A stretch of DNA of 5,879 bases from an uncultured Clostridia bacterium (GCA_944391155.1 CALXSO010000111.1:1-5879), one strand, 5' to 3'; positions 1 to 4,978 are shown, numbered from the stretch's first letter. The notes: a model not told the origin generated them from the letters alone. A program made the numbers and translations.

Positions 1-730
1 ATTCTATTTTTGCTTTTTCTGCTGCTTCTTTTAATCTTTGCATTGCCATTTTATCTTGTCTTAAATCAATTCCATTTGATTTTTTGAATTCATCTGCTAG
101 ATAATCAATTATTTTGTTATCAAAGTCGTCTCCACCTAAATGTGTATTACCACTTGTTGATAAAACTTCGAATACTCCATCTCCAATATCTAGTATAGAT
201 ACATCAAATGTTCCTCCACCTAAATCGTAAATTAATATTTTTTGATCTTGCTCTTTATCCATTCCATATGCTAAAGCTGCTGCTGTTGGTTCATTTATTA
301 TTCTTAAAACGTCTAGCCCTGCTATTTTTCCGGCATCTTTTGTTGCTTGTCTTTGGCTATCATTAAAATATGCAGGTACTGTTATAACTGCTTGTGTTAC
401 TTTTTGTCCTAAATAGTTTTCAGCATCTGCTTTTAATTTTTGTAAAATCATTGCTGAAATTTCTTGTGGAGTAAATGAATCTCCATCTATATTTACTTTT
501 TCTGCTGTTCCCATTTTTCTTTTTATTGAGATTACAGTATTGTCAGGATTTGTAACTGCTTGACGTTTTGCAATTTGTCCTACTAATCTTTCTCCATTTT
601 TTGAGAAAGCAACTACTGATGGTGTTGTTCTGTTTCCTTCAGCATTTGGTATTACTACTGGTTCTCCTCCTTCCATTACTGCTACACATGAATTTGTTGT
701 TCCTAAGTCAATTCCTATAATTTTTCCCAT
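1..730 (-). CDS. dnaK: Chaperone protein DnaK (Hsp70), N-terminal part
   Basis: ATP-dependent cytosolic Hsp70 chaperone that binds exposed hydrophobic segments of unfolded proteins, working with DnaJ and GrpE. The window holds the first 243 codons, most of the ATPase domain; the rest lies beyond position 1. Visible signatures are IDLGTTNS (residues 7-14, phosphate 1 loop), ITVPAYFNDSQR (about 116-127), INEPTAAALAYG (145-156) and IYDLGGGTFDVSIL (167-180). After the IKRKMG segment (69-74) the chain goes almost directly to FTPQEISA, so it lacks the insertion seen in Gram-negative DnaK, as expected for Firmicutes. The ATG at 728-730 is preceded by AAAGGATG as ribosome binding site. It is the third gene of the hrcA-grpE-dnaK operon, 115 bp after grpE, with no CIRCE or clear promoter of its own in that gap. 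dnaJ is not visible and would be expected downstream, outside the window. Confidence 0.98.
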   Translation of the reverse strand, partial: MGKIIGIDLGTTNSCVAVMEGGEPVVIPNAEGNRTTPSVVAFSKNGERLVGQIAKRQAVTNPDNTVISIKRKMGTAEKVNIDGDSFTPQEISAMILQKLKADAENYLGQKVTQAVITVPAYFNDSQRQATKDAGKIAGLDVLRIINEPTAAALAYGMDKEQDQKILIYDLGGGTFDVSILDIGDGVFEVLSTSGNTHLGGDDFDNKIIDYLADEFKKSNGIDLRQDKMAMQRLKEAAEKAKIE

Positions 731-749
731 TTCTTTTCATCCTTTCTTT

Positions 750-762
750 GAGGTTTTACCTC
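750..762 (-). other. Small hairpin just upstream of the dnaK ribosome binding site
   Basis: In the mRNA sense (minus strand) GAGGT and ACCTC form a 5-bp stem with a 3-base loop, ending about 9 bases before the AAAGGATG ribosome binding site. The left arm resembles a Shine-Dalgarno sequence but is not near a start codon. It could affect translation or mRNA processing between grpE and dnaK, or be chance. The rest of the 115-bp gap is A/T-rich with no recognisable promoter. Confidence 0.25.
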
Positions 763-845
763 TAATTTATATTTTTTAAATTTATAAACTGATTAAATTT
801 TAATATTAGATATTTTTTTCATCTTTTCTTCTATTTTATTTCGTT

Positions 846-1394
846 TTAGTTGGCTACAACAACCATCGAATGTCTAATAACTTTAGTTCCTATTTTGTAT
901 CCTTTTCTGTATTCCTGAACTATTTCTTTTTCTTTTTTTGTATCATCTTGAACACTACTTACTGCTTCGTGTAATTCTGGATCAAATATTTCTCCTACTG
1001 CTTTTATTTCTTCAATTCCTTTTGCTTTTAAAGTGTCTTGGAATTGTTTTAATACTAATTCTATACCTTTTTTGTATTCTTCATCTTTTGTTTCTACTTT
1101 TACTGCATTTTCTAAATTATCTAATATTGGTAGTATTGCTTCTACTACATCAGATAATATCATATTGTATAAGTTTTCTCTTTCTCTTTGACTTCTTTTT
1201 TTATGGTTTTCAAATTCTGCTAGTACTCTTTTATATCTATCTGTTATATCTTCTAGTTCTTGTTGTTTTTGTTTTAATTCATTTTTTGTTTGAGAATTTT
1301 CTTTCTCGTTTTTATTGTTTTCTTGTTTTGTTTCTTTGTTTTCTTCTTTTTCATTTAAATCTTTTTCATTTAAATTATTCTCTTTTTCTGCCAT
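846..1394 (-). CDS. grpE: GrpE, nucleotide exchange factor for DnaK
   Basis: GrpE dimers release ADP from DnaK and so reset the chaperone cycle in the cytosol. The product is 182 residues, normal for the family. Residues 1-37 are a low-complexity Lys/Glu/Asn tail, variable in all GrpE proteins. Residues about 38-80 form the long coiled-coil helix, with the conserved stretch FENHKKRSQRE (61-71). Next come the helical-bundle motif ILPILDNLENAV (87-98) and GIELVLKQFQDTL (110-122). The C-terminal beta domain carries FDPELHEAVS (137-146) and ends in EYRKGYKIGTKVIRHSMVVV (161-180), the hallmark GrpE C terminus. The ATG is preceded by AGAAGGG at a normal spacing. It is the middle gene of the operon, 182 bp after hrcA. 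Confidence 0.97.
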   Translation of the reverse strand: MAEKENNLNEKDLNEKEENKETKQENNKNEKENSQTKNELKQKQQELEDITDRYKRVLAEFENHKKRSQRERENLYNMILSDVVEAILPILDNLENAVKVETKDEEYKKGIELVLKQFQDTLKAKGIEEIKAVGEIFDPELHEAVSSVQDDTKKEKEIVQEYRKGYKIGTKVIRHSMVVVAN

Positions 1395-1576
1395 TTTTAC
1401 CCTTCTTTCTATATTAATTTATTAAATCAATTTTAAGCAATATTTTTTATGCTTATCTTAATTTTTTTAATTATATAATTTATATGTAATTACTTATAAT
1501 TTAAAAATAACTATAGAACTTTTTTATATTGTAATTAAATATAAAAACTAAATTTTAAAATTGTATATTAAAATTT
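1395..1576 (-). other. hrcA-grpE intergenic spacer with a weak hairpin
   Basis: This 182-bp, very A/T-rich gap is long for adjacent operon genes. It contains no CIRCE copy and no convincing promoter. The only structure seen is the perfect 6-bp inverted repeat TAAGCA/TGCTTA (arms 1434-1439 and 1450-1455, 10-base loop), not followed by a U-run in the mRNA sense and too weak to call a terminator. Transcription most likely reads through from the hrcA promoter into grpE. Confidence 0.4.
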
Positions 1577-2587
1577 TTAGACATCTTTTTCATTTAATTT
1601 TTTGCTTATATATTTCATTACTGAAATAACTTTTGAATAATTCATCCTTTTTGGTCCTATTATTCCTATTGTTCCTAAATCTTTATCTCCGACTTTATGT
1701 TTAAATGTAACTATACTAAAATCTTTAAGTTCTTCTTTTTCATTTTCTTCACCTATATATACATTTATGTCTTGAGCAAATCCTGAATCTAACATATCTG
1801 CAACTAAGTCTTTTTCATCTATAATATTTATAAAATTTTTTGCTACATCTAAGCTATGAAATTCTGGTAATTCAAATGATTTATTTGCTCCTTCTAAGTA
1901 TATTTGTCTTTCTTCTGTTATTGCTTTTTTTATTTGTTCAATTATTGGTTTTATTACTTTTACACTATATTTCATTTCATTTATTAAATATTTTTCTAAT
2001 GGAACATCTATAATTTCTAATAGCTGTCCTTTTAATTTTTGGTTGAACATATAATTTATTGTTTCTACTTGTTTTTCTGTTATGTCTTCATCAAATTTTA
2101 TTATTGTTTCTTTAACCATTCCATTATTTGTAAGTATTATTGCCATTAACATTCGTGGACCAAGTAATACAAATTTGATTTCTTGTATTGTTTGATTATC
2201 TGATCCTGGTCCTATGGCTACTGTTGTATAGTGCGTAATTTCTGAAATAGTTGTTGTTGCAATCTTTGTTAGTTCTTCTATTTCATTTACTTTAGTTTCT
2301 AGTTTATCACTTATATATTTTATTTCCTCTAAACTTATATTATCATCTTGTAGTAATTCATCCACATAATACCTGTATCCTTTTTCTGATGGTATTCTTC
2401 CACTTGATGTATGTGTTTTTTCTAGATATCCTGCTTTTTCTAAGTCTGCCATTTCATTTCTAATTGTTGCACTGCTATAACTTAAGTCTTCATGGTTTGT
2501 GAGTGAACTAGAACTAACTGGTTCTGCAGTATTTACATATTCTTCAACTATTGCTTGCAATACTTTCTTTTTTCTATCATCTAACAA
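1577..2587 (-). CDS. hrcA: Heat-inducible transcription repressor HrcA
   Basis: HrcA is the dimeric repressor that binds CIRCE operators upstream of heat-shock operons; its folding depends on GroEL, which links repression to chaperone supply. The N-terminal winged helix shows DDRKKKVLQAIVEEYVNTAEPVS (residues 3-25, split here: DDRKKKVLQA then IVEEYVNTAEPVS), the recognition region SSATIRNEMADLEKAGYL (38-55) and the wing motif HTSSGRIPSEKGYRYYVDEL (59-78). The remainder is the GAF-like/dimerisation core, with a late conserved GTIGIIGPKRMNYSKVI near the C terminus. I place the start at TTG 2585-2587, giving 336 residues beginning MLDDRKKK: AGAGGTG at 2594-2600 is six bases upstream. An in-frame GTG at 2594-2596 lies inside that ribosome binding site and is unlikely to be used. 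First gene of the operon, under two CIRCE elements. Confidence 0.96.
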   Translation of the reverse strand: MLDDRKKKVLQAIVEEYVNTAEPVSSSSLTNHEDLSYSSATIRNEMADLEKAGYLEKTHTSSGRIPSEKGYRYYVDELLQDDNISLEEIKYISDKLETKVNEIEELTKIATTTISEITHYTTVAIGPGSDNQTIQEIKFVLLGPRMLMAIILTNNGMVKETIIKFDEDITEKQVETINYMFNQKLKGQLLEIIDVPLEKYLINEMKYSVKVIKPIIEQIKKAITEERQIYLEGANKSFELPEFHSLDVAKNFINIIDEKDLVADMLDSGFAQDINVYIGEENEKEELKDFSIVTFKHKVGDKDLGTIGIIGPKRMNYSKVISVMKYISKKLNEKDV

Positions 2588-2593
2588 TTTTTT

Positions 2594-2600
2594 CACCTCT
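2594..2600 (-). promoter_or_regulatory. Ribosome binding site deciding the hrcA start
   Basis: AGAGGTG on the minus strand, six bases before TTG 2585-2587. The GTG contained within this site would start a protein four residues from... three codons earlier, but it would have no ribosome binding site of its own, so TTG is preferred. Confidence 0.65.
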
Positions 2601-2620
2601 TTAGTTGTAATTGTTAGTAA

Positions 2621-2647
2621 TTAGCACTCTTTGTATTTGTTTGCTAA
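2621..2647. promoter_or_regulatory. CIRCE operator, promoter-proximal copy
   Basis: TTAGCACTC, 9-base spacer, GTTTGCTAA. The established CIRCE consensus is TTAGCACTC-N9-GAGTGCTAA, so the left arm is perfect and the right arm differs at two positions. It lies just downstream of the -10 element, in the expected 5' untranslated region of hrcA, the usual place for HrcA binding. Confidence 0.9.
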
Positions 2648-2655
2648 CTTCGTAT

Positions 2656-2684
2656 ATATTATACCCATTTTTAGCACTTGTCAA
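2656..2684 (-). promoter_or_regulatory. Sigma-A-type promoter of the hrcA-grpE-dnaK operon
   Basis: On the minus strand a perfect TTGACA -35 lies at 2679-2684. The -10 is either TATAAT at 2658-2663 (15-base spacer) or TAATAT at 2656-2661 (17-base spacer). The -35 is embedded in the upstream CIRCE and the transcription start should fall immediately before the downstream CIRCE, so HrcA can block both polymerase contact and start-site clearance. Confidence 0.85.
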
Positions 2685-2697
2685 TAGATTTTGCTAA
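2671..2697. promoter_or_regulatory. CIRCE operator, distal copy over the -35
   Basis: TTAGCACTT, 9-base spacer, TTTTGCTAA: one mismatch to the CIRCE consensus in the left arm and three in the right arm, with spacer length exactly conserved. It begins 50 bp from the start of the proximal CIRCE and contains the -35 hexamer. The weaker match suggests lower affinity or a partly decayed operator. Confidence 0.72.
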
Positions 2698-2716
2698 TTT
2701 TTTTGTGAATTTTTTG

Positions 2717-2724
2717 TGAAAAAG
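2717..2724 (+). repeat. Target-site duplication, left flank of element copy 1
   Basis: TGAAAAAG directly abuts the left end of the palindromic element at 2725 and is repeated exactly at its right end (2881-2888). An 8-bp direct repeat in this position is the expected scar of transposition. Confidence 0.75.
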
Positions 2725-2880
2725 GTTACTATTCAGACTTCATTTTGTAGAGTAGTCTGAAATGTTGATATATAAGTATTTTTTGTCAAAGACTAATAGG
2801 TATACCTAAAGTTTTTTTGACAAAATACTTATATATCAATATTTCAGACGGATTGCTTTTATGTCATGCTGAATAGTAGC
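2725..2880 (+). mobile_element. MITE-like palindromic element, copy 1
   Basis: A 156-bp non-coding element, nearly palindromic from end to end. The outer inverted repeats are GTTACTATTCAG and CTGAATAGTAGC (11 of 12 pairs). A core stem pairs 2755-2790 with 2816-2849, with one substitution (a G-U pair as RNA) and two extra T residues on the left. The centre holds the perfect palindrome TAGGTATACCTA (2797-2808). The left arm alone contains a nested hairpin, CAGACT (2734-2739) with AGTCTG (2754-2759), which the right arm lacks. It has no coding capacity. It is flanked by the 8-bp duplication TGAAAAAG and sits 41 bp upstream of the hrcA -35. Movement would need a transposase supplied in trans; none is in the window. 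Confidence 0.82.
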
Positions 2881-2888
2881 TGAAAAAG
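2881..2888 (+). repeat. Target-site duplication, right flank of element copy 1
   Basis: TGAAAAAG, an exact match to 2717-2724 on the other side of element copy 1. Confidence 0.75.
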
Positions 2889-3093
2889 TTCTATAATAAA
2901 TGTATCGAGGCTACATCAGTATGACTTACATGAGTCTTTTTATAGATAACCTTTCTTGTTGTACATGGAAAAATTCATATAGGGTAAAGATAAAAGTTGA
3001 TTTTTCTTTTGAAAATAAAATCTTAGAGATTTATTTTCACTTTAAGTCTGTGTAACTCGAAGTTTCGTATTGTTCTTATGCAATAAAAAATTT
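2889..3093. other. Unassigned intergenic stretch with a short open frame and a hairpin
   Basis: No family is recognised here. On the plus strand an open frame of 51 codons runs from ATG 2900 to TAA 3053-3055; the peptide begins MYRGYISMTYMSLF and includes SCCTWKNSYRVKIKVDFSF. It has no convincing ribosome binding site. The minus strand also has open stretches, for example one ending FFHVQQERLSIKRLM, so neither frame is persuasive. A compact hairpin lies at 3011-3038: GAAAATAAAATCT pairs with AGATTTATTTTC around a TAG loop, with one bulged A. The stretch is less A/T-biased than neighbouring spacers. It may be a decayed gene or insertion-sequence remnant, a second repeat type, or an unrecognised RNA. 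Confidence 0.3.
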
Positions 3094-3144
3094 AAAAACT
3101 ATATATTTGAAAAATCTTTTTTTTAATTCAAATACATAGTTTTT
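3094..3144 (-). terminator. Strong hairpin terminator after the DUF4190-like gene
   Basis: AAAAACTATATATTTGAA (3094-3111) pairs with TTCAAATACATAGTTTTT (3127-3144) around a 15-base loop: 18-bp arms with a single A/C mismatch, which becomes a G-U pair in the minus-strand transcript. The descending arm ends in a U-run in that transcript and a second T-run follows (AAATTTTTT). It starts 15 bp after the stop codon at 3159. The symmetric A/T runs would also let it act on plus-strand transcripts. Confidence 0.75.
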
Positions 3145-3158
3145 TATTTTACTTATTT

Positions 3159-3527
3159 TTATAATAAAGAACTTATTTTCATTGTATTATACATAACAAC
3201 TATTACAAAATCAAAAATTCCTACTATTAAACCTACAATTGCCATCCATCTATTTTTTTCATTTACAGAATCAAATTTTACAAGTCCTATTATTCCTGTT
3301 ACAATAGCTGCGATTCCACATGGTATTCCAAATATTAATAGCCCTACCATTGAACATATAAAACTTGCTAATGCAAAATTATTATTTTTCTTTTCTGAAT
3401 TCTGAGCATTTGTATTTGATGCTTTGTTTACTACTTCTGCTTCATATACTCTTTCTTCGTTTGGATTTTCATTTTGTTTTTTTTCGTTTGGTTCATTCAT
3501 TTTTATTGGATTATTTTCTTCTTCCAT
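3159..3527 (-). CDS. Small DUF4190-like membrane protein
   Basis: A 122-residue protein of unknown function. Residues 1-50 are hydrophilic, rich in Glu, Asn and Lys, and probably disordered. From residue 51 a hydrophobic domain begins, FALASFICSMVGLLIFG, then IPCGIAAIVTGIIGLVKF (68-85), a short polar link with KNRWMAIVGLIVGI (91-104), and a last hydrophobic stretch to about 113. The pattern of alternating small residues, a GIxxIVxGIIGL helix and a second helix starting with Trp-Met-Ala-Ile-x-Gly resembles the DUF4190 family of two- to three-helix membrane proteins, often with a cytosolic N-terminal tail. The ATG at 3525-3527 has GAGAGGTG upstream at good spacing. It has its own promoter and terminator, so it appears monocistronic. 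The family call rests on pattern recognition alone. Confidence 0.85.
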   Translation of the reverse strand: MEEENNPIKMNEPNEKKQNENPNEERVYEAEVVNKASNTNAQNSEKKNNNFALASFICSMVGLLIFGIPCGIAAIVTGIIGLVKFDSVNEKNRWMAIVGLIVGIFDFVIVVMYNTMKISSLL

Positions 3528-3557
3528 AACAACACCTCTCTTCTATAATCTATATTG

Positions 3558-3586
3558 AGTTTACCATTTTATTATTCTTATGTCAA
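3558..3586 (-). promoter_or_regulatory. Promoter of the DUF4190-like gene
   Basis: On the minus strand TTGACA (3581-3586), 17-base spacer, TAAACT (3558-3563), preceded by TG at the extended -10 position. Near-ideal sigma-A spacing, ending about 30 bp before the start codon. Element copy 2 lies about 39 bp upstream of the -35, so the promoter is intact. Confidence 0.8.
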
Positions 3587-3624
3587 TATTTATTATTATC
3601 TATTTTTCTTTGTTACAATTATAT

Positions 3625-3783
3625 GTTACTAGTCAGACTTCATTTTGTAGAGTAGTCTGGAGGGTTGATATATAAGTATTTTTTGTCAAAGACCAATAGG
3701 TAGACCTAAAGATGTTTTTGACAAAAAACACTTATATATCAGCCTTTCATACAGATTACCTTTATGTTACACTTAATTGTAAC
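3625..3783 (+). mobile_element. MITE-like palindromic element, copy 2
   Basis: A 159-bp relative of copy 1; the left half is very similar, including the nested CAGACT/AGTCTG hairpin. The core stem pairs 3659-3690 with 3717-3748 over 32 equal-length bases, 28 identical, and three of the four exceptions are G-U pairs in plus-strand RNA. The centre is TAGGTAGACCTA (3697-3708). The outer ends are GTTACTAGTCAG and CTTAATTGTAAC, matching well only over the first five bases. The flanks (AATTATAT and ATAATATT) do not form a clean 8-bp duplication. An 11-bp perfect inverted repeat, TGTTACAATTA (3611-3621) and TAATTGTAACA (3774-3784), extends beyond the aligned left end. It occupies the gap between the antiporter-like gene and the promoter of the DUF4190-like gene. 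Confidence 0.78.
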
Positions 3784-3818
3784 ATAATATTATTTTTGTT
3801 AAAATTAGATCTAGTATA

Positions 3819-3833
3819 AAAGCACCTTGCTTT
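3819..3833 (-). terminator. Short hairpin overlapping the antiporter stop codon, probable terminator
   Basis: In the minus-strand transcript AAAGCA-AGG-TGCTTT forms a 6-bp stem with a 3-base loop, overlapping the TAA stop and followed by TTATACT. The U-tract is short and interrupted, so it may be inefficient. Element copy 2 follows 35 bp downstream. Confidence 0.45.
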
Positions 3834-4680
3834 AAAGATGGATATATACATATATGATTATTCCTATTGTTTGAATAATAAATAAATTTAATATATTAGA
3901 AGTAAATAAATTATTTGTGGCTTCGACTACACCTAATATTTGGTTTTCATTATTTGTTTTATAATGTTTTTGTGATTCAATAAATGTAATTAATTCTGGA
4001 ATACTTGTTATAAATCCCAACATTATTCCTATAATTGTTTCTGAAATATTAAAATATTTTGATATGTTTTCTAATACTTCTCCTAGTTTATTTCCAACAA
4101 AATATAATAATATTCCAGATATTAATAATAATAGAATATATATATATGTTCTTTTATTATTTTTTCTTTCTTCTTTTTCTTGTTTTTCTTCTCTTTCTAA
4201 AATTTTATTTTCAATGTTCTTTAGATGTTTTCTATGATATTTGCTGTTTATTTTAATAAAAATAATAGCTAGAATTATAAATATTGGTACTAAAATTATA
4301 TTATTATATGTTTCTATTCTTAATAATATTATTGGAATAATAATTGTAAAAATTACTAATACAATGTCTAATTTTATGGCTTTGTTATTTAATATTTTTA
4401 TATTTTTATTTATTCCTATGGAGAAAATATATTGAGCAAAATTTATTATGTTAGAACTTAGTATATTAAAAACACTTGCATTTATTAATCCTGAAAAGCT
4501 TGAGATTGATACAGTTAATAATTCTGGTATAGATGTAGCATAGCCTGCAATATTTCCAATTATATTTGCCTTTAATTTCAAATTTTCAGCAATTTTTCTT
4601 AATGTGTTTACTAAAATGTATTTTGCTATTAAAACAATTAATGTTGAATAAAATATCAATTTTAAAATTTCTATTACCAT
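3832..4680 (-). CDS. Divergent cation/Ca2+ antiporter-like membrane protein (CaCA superfamily)
   Basis: A very hydrophobic 282-residue protein with the inverted two-half layout of sodium/calcium exchanger membrane proteins. The first alpha repeat (about 42-82) has GYATSIPELLTVSISS and a later SSNIINF; the second (about 221-266) has GFITSIPELITFIES and TSNILNLF. In the superfamily the Glu of TS-x-PE helps bind the cation in each half, and both are present (53 and 229). The halves are joined by a Lys/Glu-rich loop (about 145-178). It differs from typical members in the replacement of the usual Gly before TS by Ala or Ile, SSN/TSN in place of GSN, and a charged insertion (KHYKTNNENQ, 238-247) within the second repeat. 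Substrate ion is unknown. I choose ATG 4678-4680, since GAGGG lies five bases upstream; an in-frame TTG at 4690-4692 is within that site. It appears monocistronic; the promoter is not clear. Confidence 0.82.
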   Translation of the reverse strand: MVIEILKLIFYSTLIVLIAKYILVNTLRKIAENLKLKANIIGNIAGYATSIPELLTVSISSFSGLINASVFNILSSNIINFAQYIFSIGINKNIKILNNKAIKLDIVLVIFTIIIPIILLRIETYNNIILVPIFIILAIIFIKINSKYHRKHLKNIENKILEREEKQEKEERKNNKRTYIYILLLLISGILLYFVGNKLGEVLENISKYFNISETIIGIMLGFITSIPELITFIESQKHYKTNNENQILGVVEATNNLFTSNILNLFIIQTIGIIIYVYIHL

Positions 4681-4752
4681 TCTTTCCCTCAATTCACTTT
4701 AATGTAATTATTTTGACAAGTAAGTTTTATATAGTTAGATTATGCTTTTAGA

Positions 4753-4760
4753 CTATTTTT
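4753..4760 (+). repeat. Target-site duplication, left flank of element copy 3
   Basis: CTATTTTT immediately before the element end at 4761, repeated exactly at 4920-4927. Confidence 0.72.
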
Positions 4761-4919
4761 GTTAATTGTTAGACTAAATTTTGTATAGTACACCGAAATG
4801 TTGATATATAAATATTTTTTTGTTAAAGTCCAATAGGTAGATCTAAATATTTTTTTATAAAAAATATTTAGATATCAACATTCCGGCCGTTTCACCTTCA
4901 TGCTACACTGATTTATAAC
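4761..4919 (+). mobile_element. MITE-like palindromic element, copy 3 (most diverged)
   Basis: A 159-bp relative of copies 1 and 2. Left end GTTAATTGTTAG, right end CTGATTTATAAC. The core stem pairs roughly 4793-4822 with 4857-4886 and remains long although the sequence has changed: the AAGTATT/AATACTT of copy 1 has become AAATATT/AATATTT on both arms. The centre is TAGGTAGATCTA (4834-4845). The nested left-arm hairpin seen in the other copies is lost (TAGACT but AGTACACC). Exact 8-bp duplications CTATTTTT flank it. It lies between the divergent antiporter-like and DUF1653 genes. The greater divergence suggests an older or differently sourced insertion. Confidence 0.78.
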
Positions 4920-4927
4920 CTATTTTT
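4920..4927 (+). repeat. Target-site duplication, right flank of element copy 3
   Basis: CTATTTTT, exact match to 4753-4760. Confidence 0.72.
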
Positions 4928-4949
4928 TATGTTTATTATTTCCATTTTA

Positions 4950-4978
4950 TTGCTATTTATTAAAAAATATAGTATACT
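4950..4978 (+). promoter_or_regulatory. Promoter of the DUF1653-serS unit
   Basis: TTGCTA (4950-4955, four of six matches to the -35 consensus), 17-base spacer, TATACT (4973-4978, five of six matches to -10), 35 bp before the start codon. The -10 lies inside a perfect 9-bp inverted repeat, AATATAGTA (4966-4974) and TACTATATT (4981-4989), which could be an operator or chance in A/T-rich DNA. Confidence 0.65.

Noticed and set aside
722..740. Alternative dnaK start at the ATG within GGATGAAAAG upstream
   Set aside because: It is out of frame with DnaK and lies within the ribosome binding site; the MGKIIGIDLG start is the standard one.
731..845. Separate promoter or CIRCE for dnaK
   Set aside because: No TTAGCACTC-like arm and no paired -35/-10 of reasonable quality was found in the minus-strand sense.
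938..1417. 159-codon open frame on the plus strand
   Set aside because: It is antisense to grpE; its Leu/Phe/Ile-rich translation is what the complement of a Lys/Glu/Asn-rich gene gives. It has no family resemblance.
2755..2849. The long element stem as an intrinsic terminator
   Set aside because: The descending arm is not followed by a U-run on either strand, and the stem bases are A/T-rich. Direct flanking duplications favour a mobile-element explanation.
4059..4751. Three plus-strand open frames of 61-65 codons (4059-4256, 4241-4435, 4566-4751)
   Set aside because: All lie antisense to the antiporter-like gene, or run just past its start, and are hydrophobic low-complexity translations without convincing ribosome binding sites.
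2725..4919. CRISPR-like array from the regularly repeated 150-bp units
   Set aside because: Only three copies occur, separated by whole genes at unequal distances, each with a long internal palindrome rather than short direct repeats with spacers.
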